A stretch of 64,000 nucleotides of DNA, taken from assembly GCA_030168575.1 (NCBI GenBank), contig CP115555.1, positions 682,001 through 746,000 on the forward strand. The letters run 5' to 3'. This document shows positions 35,040 through 43,147 of the stretch, in pieces (positions within the stretch are counted from its first letter, which is position 1; the number at the start of each line of letters is the position of its first letter). Origin of the DNA: Methanomassiliicoccales archaeon LGM-RCC1. Lineage in GTDB: Archaea > Thermoplasmatota > Thermoplasmata > Methanomassiliicoccales > Methanomethylophilaceae. The notes beneath the pieces are model-generated. The model did not search any database, was not told where the DNA came from, and saw nothing but the letters and a program-made list of their open reading frames with translations. The position numbers and the translations under genes were made by a program.

Positions 35040-36900
35040 GGAATACGAGATGATGTGCGGTATCGAGATCCACCAGCAGCTCGATACCAAGAAGCTCTTC
35101 TGCTCGTGCGACAGCATCCTCCACGAGGAGGGTACCGGCGCCATCTACAGGAGGCAGAGGCCCACCACATCCGAGATGGGAGAGATCGACAGGGCCGCTC
35201 TGATGCAGTTCCAGAAGCACTTGGGCTACAGATACCAGTGCTGCGAGGGATCCTCGTGTCTTGTTGAATTGGACGAGGAGCCTCCTCACGAGTGCAACCC
35301 CGATGCCATGGACATCGCACTGACGTTCTCCGAGATGCTCGGAGCGAACATCATCGATGAGATCCACTACATGAGGAAGATCGTCGTGGACGGATCGGAC
35401 ACATCCGGATTCCAGAGGACCGCTCTTATCGCAACGGACGGTTCAGTGGATGTCGGAGACAGGAAGATCTCGATCCTGTCCGTATGTCTCGAAGAGGACG
35501 CCAGCCGTAAGGTCGAGGCGAACACCAGCGAGGTCCTCTGGAGGACCGACCGTTTGGGAATACCCCTCATCGAGGTAGCTACCGGACCCGACATGAGGAC
35601 ACCCGAGGAGGTCATGGAAGTGGCCTTCAGGCTGGGAACCCTGTTGAGGGCCACCAGGAGGGTCAAGAGAGGTCTCGGAACCATCCGTCAGGACCTTAAC
35701 ATCTCCATCCCCGGAGGAGCCCGCATAGAGCTCAAGGGAGTCGGAGACCTGAAGCTGATCCCGGATTACGTCAGGAACGAGGTCACCAGGCAGAAGATGC
35801 TCATCCGCGTCAGGGACATCCTGAACGAGAGGGGCACAAAGGCCGTGCCGTTCGAGCCCATCGACGTCACCGACATCTTCAAGACATGCGAGTCCAAGGT
35901 CATCAAGGGCGCGCTGGACGACAAGGGAAAGGTCATCGCCGTCAAGCTCCCCGGATTCGCGGGCGTCATGAACGGTGATAACAAGACCCTCAGGCTCGGA
36001 TCCGAGATGGCGGGATACGCTAGGACCAAGGGAGTCAAGGGAATCTTCCATTCCGACGAGCTCCCCAACTACGGCATCGACCAGAAGTACGTCGACGACC
36101 TGAGGAACTTCCTCGGATTGACCGGCGAGCACGACGCGTTCGTGATCTGCGCCGCGAAGGAGAAGAAGGCAACAGAGGCCCTCGAAGTGGCCGTCGGAAG
36201 GGCCAACCAGGGCCTTATCGGAGTCCCGGAGGAGACCAGGGATCCCCTACCGGATGGAACCACGAAGTATTCGAGGCCCCTGCCTGGAGCGGCGAGGATG
36301 TATCCCGAGACGGACGTCCCCCCGATCACCATCATGCAGGACAGGCTGGACAGGATCAAGGCCAACATGCCCGAGTTCCCCGAGCAGATACAGGAGCGCC
36401 TGGTGAAGGATTACGGCATCAACGCCCAGCAGGCCAGGCAGCTCGTCAGGGAATCCTATGACGAGAGCTTCGAGAAGATCGTCTCCAAGCACAGGGACTT
36501 CGCTTCGGTCGCAGCTACCATGTTCCTCAACGTCTACAGCGAGATGGAGCACGACGGCATCGATACCGCAGCCCTCACGGATGAGGGTCTTCTCCAGGTC
36601 TTCGACATGCTGGCGCAGAACCGCTTCGCAAAGGAGGCTCTGCCCAAGCTCCTGAGGGAGATGGCGGTGGGAACCGATGCCGAGGCAGCGATCAAGAAGC
36701 TCGGCCTCGAGGCTGTGGATTCCGACGAGGCGAGGCAGATCATCGAGAAGATCGTCAACGAGCGTGCCAACTTCGTCAAGGAGAAGGGAATGGCCGCCAT
36801 CGGCGGTCTCATGGGACCAGTCATGGGCGCTCTCAGAGGGAAGATCGACGGTAAGCAGGCCAACGAGCTCCTCACCGAAGCCATAAAGAAGATCCTTTGA
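35032..36900 (+). CDS. gatE: Glu-tRNA(Gln) amidotransferase subunit E
   Basis: 622 aa. It is a GatB/E-family kinase-transamidase: MMCGIEIHQQLDTKKLFCSC at the N-terminus, the cradle domain with VDVGDRKISI, an AspRS-like insertion that GatB lacks (~270-400), and the C-terminal YqeY/tail domain (EKIVNERANFVKEKGMAAIGGLMGPVMG). It activates the Glu of mischarged tRNA-Gln and uses ammonia from GatD. A large hairpin is found 33 nt after the stop. Confidence 0.96.
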   Translation: MSEEYEMMCGIEIHQQLDTKKLFCSCDSILHEEGTGAIYRRQRPTTSEMGEIDRAALMQFQKHLGYRYQCCEGSSCLVELDEEPPHECNPDAMDIALTFSEMLGANIIDEIHYMRKIVVDGSDTSGFQRTALIATDGSVDVGDRKISILSVCLEEDASRKVEANTSEVLWRTDRLGIPLIEVATGPDMRTPEEVMEVAFRLGTLLRATRRVKRGLGTIRQDLNISIPGGARIELKGVGDLKLIPDYVRNEVTRQKMLIRVRDILNERGTKAVPFEPIDVTDIFKTCESKVIKGALDDKGKVIAVKLPGFAGVMNGDNKTLRLGSEMAGYARTKGVKGIFHSDELPNYGIDQKYVDDLRNFLGLTGEHDAFVICAAKEKKATEALEVAVGRANQGLIGVPEETRDPLPDGTTKYSRPLPGAARMYPETDVPPITIMQDRLDRIKANMPEFPEQIQERLVKDYGINAQQARQLVRESYDESFEKIVSKHRDFASVAATMFLNVYSEMEHDGIDTAALTDEGLLQVFDMLAQNRFAKEALPKLLREMAVGTDAEAAIKKLGLEAVDSDEARQIIEKIVNERANFVKEKGMAAIGGLMGPVMGALRGKIDGKQANELLTEAIKKIL

Positions 36901-36932
36901 AGCCCTAGCGGTCCGCGAGTTGTTGATAAAAC

Positions 36933-36984
36933 ATGACCAGCGACGATTACGGGTGACACAATACCCGTCTTAGTCGCTGGTCAT
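36933..36984 (+). terminator. long double hairpin after gatE
   Basis: ATGACCAGCGAC (36933-36944) pairs with GTCGCTGGTCAT (36973-36984); inside it ACGGGT (36949-36954) pairs with ACCCGT (36963-36968). There is no T-run after it, so a 3'-end stabiliser, a small RNA or a recombination site are alternatives to a terminator. Confidence 0.45.
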
Positions 36985-37215
36985 TTCGTGGATTCTTTGC
37001 GATTAGTATCGTGATTGAAGAGATCAGAGTGCATTCTCTTTCCGATTTTACACAGGATTGAGTGTTATGGCCATAGGTCTCTTGGGAGACCCTCTTTTGG
37101 ATAGCTTCCAATAACTTTGGACGGTCGGAACGAGTTCCGGAATTGCACCGGGAGTTGGGAAGTGCATGAATCCGATATGTGTTTATGTCAACATCAACGA
37201 GATTATTAATATCAA

Positions 37216-37243
37216 GAATTTATTGGATATATCCAATAAATTC
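37216..37243. repeat. perfect 28-bp palindrome before ATPase gene; left copy of direct repeat
   Basis: The arm GAATTTATTGGATA is followed by its exact reverse complement TATCCAATAAATTC. The right 20 nt (37224-37243, TGGATATATCCAATAAATTC) recur exactly just after the gene at 38503-38522. It lies 12 bp before the start codon, so it also covers the expected transcription start. Confidence 0.8.
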
Positions 37244-37254
37244 ACAGTGATATC

Positions 37255-38502
37255 ATGGAGATTAGCAGACCAAGGTACCTGGACAGGCTCATAAGGCTGA
37301 GATTCAAGGGAGGTGTGAAGGTCATCACCGGTATGAGACGCTCCGGGAAGTCATATCTGTTGTTCAACTTATTCAAGGATTATCTCCTGTCAATAGATGT
37401 ACCCGATAGGAACATCATCTGCATAGCATTGGACTCTGTTGAGAACGCTCATCTTCGTGACGCTGTAGCACTGTATGAACAAGTATCGTCTCTAATCACC
37501 GATGATTCAGAATATTACATCCTCCTGGACGAGATACAGCTGGTAGAAGGCTTTGAGGAGGTCGTTAATAGCCTGAAGAGGAGAAGGAACGTGGATGTGT
37601 ACATCACTGGCAGCAATTCCAAGTTTCTTTCCTCCGACATTGTCACGGAGTTCCGCGGAAGGGGGACGGAAATAAACGTGAGGCCGTTGTCCTTCTCCGA
37701 ATACCTTCCCTATTCTGGAAAGGATGAACGCACAGCATGGTATGATTACCTGACTTATGGAGGGCTTCCGGAATCCATTGATCTGGAAACGGAGGATAGG
37801 ATGGCATATCTATCCGAACTGATCGATGTCGTGTACATGAGGGACATCATCGAGAGGAAAAGGATCCGGATGCCCGATGTGATGGATTCCGTGTTCAGCG
37901 TCCTCTCCTCGGCGATCGGTTCTTTGACCAATCCGAATCGTCTCACCGATACGCTGCGCAGCCATCACGTAGATGTCGCCGGCACCACTGTGTCCGAATA
38001 CATAGACCATCTGAAGGATTCCTTCCTGTTCGAGGAATCGAAGCGCTTCGATCTCAAAGGCAGAGCGTATTTCGATACCCCTTCCAAATACTACGCCACC
38101 GATCTCGGACTCAGGAATGCTAAGCTAGGCTTCAGGCAGACGGAGTTCAACCATCTTATGGAGAATGCGATATACAACGAGCTCAGGTACAGGGGATATT
38201 CCGTTGATGTAGGCATCATAGGTTTCAGGGAGTACATAGAAGGCAAACGTGAATACAGGCAGCTGGAGATCGATTTTGTCGCCAACAAGGGGAGCGAGAG
38301 GTACTACATACAATCGGCCTATCGCATAGATGACGATTCGAAGAGGAAACAGGAGGTCAGACCCTTCTTGAAGATGAATGACGGTTTCAGGAAGATCATC
38401 ATCGTCGATGGGGATGCACCGAAGACCATAGACGAGGACGGGGTTGTGACCATGAATGTAATCGATTTCATGAAGGATCCTGAAAGTCTAAACAGAATCT
38501 AA
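37255..38502 (+). CDS. AAA-type ATPase with DUF4143-like C-terminus
   Basis: 415 aa. Walker A is TGMRRSGKSYLL (~25-36) and Walker B YYILLDEIQLVEG (~87-99). A sensor Asn/Arg segment VYITGSNSKFLSSDIVTEFRGRG and the 'PLSFSEY' motif are typical of archaeal AAA_14 ATPases. The C-terminal half (~190-400) has KYYATDLGLRNA and 'ENAIYNELRYRGYSVDVG', the winged/nuclease-like DUF4143 region (K/E/D residues in 'LEIDFVA'). The family is abundant in host-associated archaea and of unclear role. It is flanked by identical 20-bp repeats, suggesting a mobile or inserted cassette. Confidence 0.88.
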   Translation: MEISRPRYLDRLIRLRFKGGVKVITGMRRSGKSYLLFNLFKDYLLSIDVPDRNIICIALDSVENAHLRDAVALYEQVSSLITDDSEYYILLDEIQLVEGFEEVVNSLKRRRNVDVYITGSNSKFLSSDIVTEFRGRGTEINVRPLSFSEYLPYSGKDERTAWYDYLTYGGLPESIDLETEDRMAYLSELIDVVYMRDIIERKRIRMPDVMDSVFSVLSSAIGSLTNPNRLTDTLRSHHVDVAGTTVSEYIDHLKDSFLFEESKRFDLKGRAYFDTPSKYYATDLGLRNAKLGFRQTEFNHLMENAIYNELRYRGYSVDVGIIGFREYIEGKREYRQLEIDFVANKGSERYYIQSAYRIDDDSKRKQEVRPFLKMNDGFRKIIIVDGDAPKTIDEDGVVTMNVIDFMKDPESLNRI

Positions 38503-38522
38503 TGGATATATCCAATAAATTC
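38503..38522. repeat. right copy of 20-bp direct repeat
   Basis: TGGATATATCCAATAAATTC begins immediately after the ATPase stop codon (38500-38502) and equals 37224-37243. It may be a target duplication, an attachment site or a second regulator-binding site. Confidence 0.8.
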
Positions 38523-38651
38523 TTGATATAAACGATATCGTTGATAGAAACACAGTCATCCGTTGGATTCATATCCATCATAGTTCTCGAAACATTTACA
38601 GAGCGTACTGTGTCGAAGTCAGGCAGATCGTCATAAACCTCTTTTGAATCA

Positions 38652-39560
38652 TCATTCCATGTGAGTGTTCCCGGGGTCTTCCTTTCTGTTGATAACGATC
38701 AGGGCCAGTAGGATCAATGTTATCCCCGTGGCCGTATCGATCCCGACGCCCTCTCCGTAGATTATCAGCCCTATCACAGTCGCGGCCAAAGGTTCCGCGT
38801 AGGTCAGTACAGATGCTTTCCCCGCTTCGATCTTTGTGAGGGAGTAATTGAACAGCACGAACGGCAGCAGGGTGACGAACAATCCCATGCCGACCACGAT
38901 GAGCAACGCATCCGCTGAATGCATCATCAGATCGAATGCTCCGGGCAGGTCGCAGAACGGGGCCAGCCCCACCCAGCAGATCAATGAGGTGTAGAAAAGA
39001 ACGGTCGATACGCTGTATCCGTCCCTGCTCATGATCTTCGAACCGATAGTGTAGATGCTGAAGCAGAATCCCGACAGCGCTGCCAGGAATATGCCCCAGA
39101 GATCCATCGAACCAGGGTCCGTCAGAACCCCTGTGCACAGGACGCTCCCTATGAAGGCGCCGATCACGGCCAGCACCTTGTTCCTGGTCAGCTTCTCCTT
39201 GAGCACGGGGACCGATATCAGAATTACGAAGAAGGGAGCGACGTACTGTAGGACCGATGACAGCGAGAGCGATATCAGGGTCATAGATTCGAGATAGGTG
39301 TAGGAGTTCAGGATAGTACCGATCAGACCCATCATCAGTAGGACGCCCACTGTCTTCCTGTCGACCCTGAACATCTTCATGTTTCTGACCATGATGTACG
39401 CCCAGACGATTACGAAGATCATCATGTAGCGCAGGCAGGTGAGCTGCATCGGAGATATGCCCAGATCGTCCGAGGTGCGAACGAACAATCCGAGGAGACC
39501 CCATATTATACCCGCGGATAATGCGGCAATGATACCGAGATGCTCGGAGTATGAGGTCAT
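38652..39560 (-). CDS. EamA/DMT-family transporter
   Basis: 302 aa with ten predicted transmembrane helices arranged as two five-helix EamA repeats; each begins with a G-rich helix (SAGIIWGLLGLFVRTS; AALSGFCFSIYTIGSKI). The first repeat ends in VPVLKEKLTRNK, the second in EPLAATVIGLIIYGEGV, both family landmarks. It exports or imports an unknown metabolite. It lies 36 nt downstream of the HemK-like methylase gene on the same strand. Confidence 0.9.
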   Translation of the reverse strand: MTSYSEHLGIIAALSAGIIWGLLGLFVRTSDDLGISPMQLTCLRYMMIFVIVWAYIMVRNMKMFRVDRKTVGVLLMMGLIGTILNSYTYLESMTLISLSLSSVLQYVAPFFVILISVPVLKEKLTRNKVLAVIGAFIGSVLCTGVLTDPGSMDLWGIFLAALSGFCFSIYTIGSKIMSRDGYSVSTVLFYTSLICWVGLAPFCDLPGAFDLMMHSADALLIVVGMGLFVTLLPFVLFNYSLTKIEAGKASVLTYAEPLAATVIGLIIYGEGVGIDTATGITLILLALIVINRKEDPGNTHME

Positions 39561-39596
39561 GAACTGTCCATTCTGAGCAATCTATATGGTTGTTAC

Positions 39597-40172
39597 TCAC
39601 TGTGCCTTAGGCCTGATTTCCAGGACCGCTAGCTTCTCGAAGAACAGCTTGAGCTCCCCGATGCTCTCTACATCGTAATCGTCCAGAAGATCCCAGAGCG
39701 CCTGTGTGTCCATCAGCGACGAGATGACCACGACTATCCTGCCCTCCGGATTCAGATGGTCAGAAGATCCGTCGAGGAGGTCCGGAAAAGGTCCGAGGCC
39801 GTCGGGTCCTCCGGACCATGATCTGGCCAGCAGTCCGTCCTCGTCCACAGGGAGATAGGGCAGATTGAACAGGATCGTGTCGAACCTTCCTTCGATGTTA
39901 GAATAGACGTCCGTCTCCACCACGGTGATATGCACCCCATTCTCTCCGGCGTTCCTCTTGGTGAGCTTCACGGCCTTGGGGTTGATGTCCCCGGAGGTTA
40001 CGATGCATCCGTTCTTCGCACAATGGATGGAGACGACGCCGGAACCGCAACCGATCTCCAGCACCTTTTCACCCTTCCTAACGTTCAGCGATTGGATGAA
40101 CAGGATGCTGTCGTCCGACGGGGGATAGACATCTGGGTTGGATAATATGTGGATCTCGGGATCGTAGTCCAT
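39597..40172 (-). CDS. HemK-like N5-glutamine methyltransferase
   Basis: 191 aa class I SAM methyltransferase. Motif I is VLEIGCGSGVVSIHCAK (~36-52), the acidic motif-II equivalent is 'VTSGDINPKAV', and the active-site loop is FNLPYLP (~105-111), where HemK/PrmC/Mtq2 enzymes have N-P-P-Y. It is short and lacks the N-terminal substrate domain of bacterial PrmC, like archaeal Mtq2, which modifies release factor aRF1. TATA-like GCATATTGTATCC about 25 bp before ATG 40172 suggests a leaderless mRNA. Confidence 0.82.
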   Translation of the reverse strand: MDYDPEIHILSNPDVYPPSDDSILFIQSLNVRKGEKVLEIGCGSGVVSIHCAKNGCIVTSGDINPKAVKLTKRNAGENGVHITVVETDVYSNIEGRFDTILFNLPYLPVDEDGLLARSWSGGPDGLGPFPDLLDGSSDHLNPEGRIVVVISSLMDTQALWDLLDDYDVESIGELKLFFEKLAVLEIRPKAQ

Positions 40173-40257
40173 GCTGCTGTATCGGCAGGATACAATATGC
40201 TACTTTCCAGTGCCTAGGACTGTTAATGCAGGAGGAACGGACGGTGGGGATTGTGTT

Positions 40258-40530
40258 TCAGAGCTTGGAGAACTGCCTGACGACCTCTGCGAACTCCTTT
40301 ATGGTCTTGTCCGCATCGCCGTGCTCTATGCCGTCCCTGACGCAGTGGTTGATGTGTCCCTCGAGGACGATCTGGCCCACGCTGTGTATGGCGCTCTTGA
40401 TAGCATTGATCTGAATCATGATCTCCTCGCAGGGGACGTCCTCGTCGATCATGCGGTCGACCGCGGCAACCTGTCCGGCGATTTTCTTCAGACGCTTGTG
40501 GAGGTTCTCAGAGTCCATGCAGTCTATCAT
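40258..40530 (-). CDS. csoR: CsoR-type metal-sensing repressor
   Basis: 90 aa all-helical protein of the CsoR/RcnR/FrmR family. Cys34, His59 and Cys63 have the same spacing (25 and 4) as the Cu(I) ligands of CsoR, which favours copper over nickel or formaldehyde sensing. It binds DNA until metal loads it. It follows a small HMA-domain gene by 37 nt on the same strand, so the pair is probably a copper-responsive unit. An internal Met at residue 5 is an alternative start. Confidence 0.87.
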   Translation of the reverse strand: MIDCMDSENLHKRLKKIAGQVAAVDRMIDEDVPCEEIMIQINAIKSAIHSVGQIVLEGHINHCVRDGIEHGDADKTIKEFAEVVRQFSKL

Positions 40531-40567
40531 GATGGGTGGAAAGGGATCGTCTGATAAATCTTATCTC

Positions 40568-40783
40568 TTATTGGATGCGTTTGGCCACAACATCCCCCTG
40601 TGCCTTAGGTGCCGAGGTGAGGACTTCGTTGGCGATCTCCTCTGCCCTGTCCTCGTCGCAGTCGATGATGAACCTTCCGTTGACCATGAGTGCGGCACCG
40701 TTGACTCCAGGCATCTTCTGGATGTGGGCCTCGAGCTTGTCGGCGCATTCCTGGCAGGTGAGTCCGGTTACGAAGAAAAGCAT
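40568..40783 (-). CDS. small heavy-metal-associated (HMA) domain protein
   Basis: 71 aa from ATG 40783 (MLFFVTGLTCQEC); ATG 40789 is possible. The ferredoxin-like HMA fold is visible, with metal motif GLTCQECADKLEAHIQKMPGVNGAALMVNGRFII (C-x2-C, where the classical chaperone has M-x-C-x2-C). It binds Cu(I) or Zn(II). It is the first gene of a two-gene unit with csoR. A longer frame to 41110 overlaps the divergent gene and is not used. Confidence 0.8.
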   Translation of the reverse strand: MLFFVTGLTCQECADKLEAHIQKMPGVNGAALMVNGRFIIDCDEDRAEEIANEVLTSAPKAQGDVVAKRIQ

Positions 40784-40883
40784 CCTCATGAGGATGGGAA
40801 CGCATCGGTCGTATTTGATTCCGTTTGAACATGGAGGCTGAACCAAACCATGTGTTATATTCGGCGTTGATCTATACAATACC

Positions 40884-41216
40884 ATGATGTTCGGTGACAA
40901 GATCAGGACGATCGTGAACAGGGTCACGAAGGAGTACGAGCCGGAAGCGATCATTGTCTTCGGTTCCGTGGCCAGGGGCGAAGCCACCGAGGAAAGCGAT
41001 CTGGGCATCGCTATCATTATGGATTCCGACCTGTCGGAGCACGAACGCAACGTGAGGATGCGCGTATGTATAGGTCCGATCGGTATGGCCGCGGATCTGC
41101 TGGTCTTCACTCCCTAAGAGGTCTACATCGGCGACCGATTCTGCATCGATAATATCCGAGATAATGAGGACGGGAAAGGTAGTCCATGGATCCGCTTGAA
41201 TCTGCGGTATCCCTGA
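40884..41216 (+). pseudogene. decayed MNT-type nucleotidyltransferase
   Basis: ATG 40884 opens a Pol-beta-like nucleotidyltransferase: IIVFGSVARGEATEESDLGIAIIM (~24-47). The second metal-binding Asp of G-S...S-D-x-D is Gly (SDLGIAI). After 77 residues the family motif 'VFTP-E-E-V' is cut by TAA (41115-41117), and the same frame carries on plausibly (EVYIGDRFCIDNIR...) to TGA at 41214. MNT proteins normally pair with a HEPN toxin; none is present, only a 29-codon frame after 41186. The TATA box TGTTATATT about 25 bp upstream is intact. Confidence 0.65.
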
Positions 41217-41312
41217 ACACGTCTACCGTTGATATCTCTGAACTACAGAGAATCAGATTTCAGAACAAAAGATGAGGGGAAGATTCCCTCGGATAAATTG
41301 AGATCGAGTCTT

Positions 41313-41897
41313 TTAACAACAGCCGCACAGGTACAGAATGAATAACATGACCGCTGCGCCACCGTACAGGAGCCCCAATAGGCAGACGACGTAGCATCCT
41401 AATTTGAATACCCCTACGAACAGAAAGTAGAAGACAGCGACGATACCGCATAACAGGCCTTCAAGCAATGAAACATCCGTATCAGGATTGCTGACCGACG
41501 ATGTTCCGTATCCGAAACCGGCGGAGGGGAGGGTGCTGACCGAAGGAGAAACTTCACAACTGCTGTCATAACAGCTGCTGTAATCATCATAGTATGACAA
41601 AGGGATGCTGGAATCCGAACTGCTGGAATCGGAACCGCCGGACGGAGTTTCCTCGTCCCCGAACAGCTCCTTTAGACATCTCCAATCATCAGTGGTCCCT
41701 ATCTTCTGGGAGCCACTTCCATGGATCGTTCCGTCAGGATCTATGTTACCTAAGATTCCATGCTGTGAGCTTATGATCTAACCGTTAGGATAGATTGTGG
41801 CGATGTTATCGTAACCGCGGTAGATCTCCTTTGATCCGAACCACGAATCAACTATATCCACGATTTCGCCGTTATCACATCTCTATACTTCTGTCAT
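41313..41897 (-). CDS. Ser/Cys-rich membrane protein frame with two in-frame TAG codons
   Basis: The frame from ATG 41897 (MTEV) is open except for TAG at 41883-41885 and 41778-41780. Between and after them it reads like protein: CDNGEIVDIVDSWFGSKEIY, then YDNIATIYPNG-TAG-IISSQHGILGNIDPDG, a Ser-rich linker, Cys-rich SCYDSSCE, and two C-terminal membrane helices (LLCGIVAVFYFLFVGVFKLGCYVVCLLGLLYGG...). AAGGG precedes the ATG by 8 nt. A conservative annotation would keep only TTG 41600-41313 (95 aa). If TAG is read as pyrrolysine the product is 194 aa; otherwise it is a decayed gene. No known family. Confidence 0.5.
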
Positions 41898-42035
41898 ATC
41901 TGTAACCCTTGTTGACCTTGTGAAGGGTATTGGTAAAGGGTTTGACGAGCAGTCCAGAGAGCCTCCGACATGAAAGAATCGGTGGCTGACATTCATGCTC
42001 TCGATTCAACACCGATCGGTTCGTGGGTCTGTACC

Positions 42036-42185
42036 TCATGGATAGATCTTGGTCCCGCACCTGTCGCAGCTGTATTCGGTGTTGCTTGCTGTTCCGTTGA
42101 GGCCCAGGTCGAGGGTCTCGACCATCTCCATGACGCCTACTTCGCCTTTCTCCTTGCAAATAGGACAGATCTTACAATCTGACAT
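42036..42185 (-). CDS. 49-aa zinc-ribbon protein
   Basis: ATG 42185 has a good ribosome-binding site (AGGAGTG, spacing ~8). The product starts MSDCKICPICKEKGEV and ends YSCDRCGTKIYP: two C-x2-C knuckles about 30 residues apart, the signature of a rubredoxin-type zinc ribbon. It may bind nucleic acid or protein. The membrane-protein frame with TAGs follows 138 nt downstream, so they may form a unit. A TATA-like ACTTATATACC lies about 90 bp upstream. Confidence 0.65.
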   Translation of the reverse strand: MSDCKICPICKEKGEVGVMEMVETLDLGLNGTASNTEYSCDRCGTKIYP

Positions 42186-42264
42186 TTCTAGACACTCCTT
42201 TTGTTTTTACAAGTCGCAGGTCGGAAGACTCCGGCCCACCGTACTTGTTGATTATAGATAGTAT

Positions 42265-42302
42265 AGTTGGTATATAAGTTTTTAGATATTTGTACTAACT
42301 AA
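42265..42302. promoter_or_regulatory. inverted repeat TAGTTGGTA...TACTAACTA
   Basis: TAGTTGGTA (42265-42273) and TACTAACTA (42294-42302) form an inverted repeat with one mismatch around the TATA-like sequence TATATAAG, upstream of the zinc-ribbon gene. The same half-sites occur before the TraG-like gene at 43118-43141. Confidence 0.4.
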
Positions 42303-42390
42303 ATTACAGAATATGACGGCGATGTGAATTTTGAATAAAGATGAAGAGAAGATCCTGAAAGAAGACATCAACCGTCTGGATGACGGACGA

Positions 42391-43032
42391 TCATTGAGAT
42401 TTGGTCTCGGATAACCCGGGGTTTGAGACAGGGTCGGGATCAGGTATTGCGTTTTGTCTGAGCTTCTCGACCTCTTTGAGAGCGCTCAACAGGGCAGCGT
42501 TGATGAGGTCCAGATCCGGAACCTCTTCGTCCATGATGGAGTTGATGGTATCTATGCGCTTCTTGAGGGTCAGGTAAGCTGGATCCAACATGATTTGGAT
42601 CTGTTTGTAGAACTGGTCAGAGTCTCTGGCATCCGAGGAAGCGGTTATTTCGTCAGCGCGTCCGCTTTCCGCATGTCTGTTTGACATGCGGGATCTGGGT
42701 GCCTTATATCCGAGCGTTATCGTGCTGCCATTGGGCATTCTGCGTCTTCTGAGGGGGACTGGTATCTCCGGATTGGACATGAGCCGGATCTTATCTATGC
42801 CTTTATCGGTCAAACCGAGATATTGAGTATTGTGGGCCCCTACCCTGGTGACTTCCACGTATCCTTCGGAGATGAGATCCTTGAGCAGGGCGATCTTGGT
42901 CTGTCTAGAGTATCTGATAACGCCGTAAAGATCCTCTTTCTTGACCTCCACTCCGTTGTTGCTCTGTTCCGCCAGATAGCAAAGGGCCTTGTAGACCTCC
43001 TCCTCGCGTGTCTTCCAGGATGAACCTGCCAT
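42391..43032 (-). CDS. winged-helix DNA-binding protein
   Basis: 213 aa. The N-terminal ~85 residues form a winged helix: EEEVYKALCYLAEQS, DLYGVIRYSRQTKIALLKDLISEGYV (recognition helix) and VTRVGAHNTQYLGLTDKG (wing). A basic linker RRRRMPNG follows, and the C-terminal half is helical (LTLKKRIDTINSIMDEEVPDLDLINAALLSALKEVEKLRQ), probably for dimerisation. It sits between two sites that share TAGTTGGT/TACTAACT half-sites, so it is a candidate regulator of the accessory block. Confidence 0.75.
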   Translation of the reverse strand: MAGSSWKTREEEVYKALCYLAEQSNNGVEVKKEDLYGVIRYSRQTKIALLKDLISEGYVEVTRVGAHNTQYLGLTDKGIDKIRLMSNPEIPVPLRRRRMPNGSTITLGYKAPRSRMSNRHAESGRADEITASSDARDSDQFYKQIQIMLDPAYLTLKKRIDTINSIMDEEVPDLDLINAALLSALKEVEKLRQNAIPDPDPVSNPGLSETKSQ

Positions 43033-43117
43033 GGAAGTATCATGAATGTAGAGGTATAATTAATTTGTAGTTGTATGATTTATCTGTCTAGATGTATGAT
43101 TTTATAGATATATTTAT

Positions 43118-43141
43118 TAGTTGGTTCTACTAATACTAACT
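43118..43141. promoter_or_regulatory. inverted repeat TAGTTGGT-N8-TACTAACT
   Basis: TAGTTGGT (43118-43125) and TACTAACT (43134-43141) lie 6 bp before ATG 43148, where a bound protein would cover the start. It shares half-sites with 42265-42302, 0.85 kb away. Confidence 0.4.
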
Positions 43142-43147
43142 GATAAC

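Larger units (their letters stand above)
36901..37254. other. intergenic region with hairpin and promoter palindrome
   Basis: No coding frame is credible. It holds the 52-nt hairpin at 36933-36984 and the 28-bp palindrome at 37216-37243. The middle (about 36990-37200) shows no clear structure. Confidence 0.5.
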
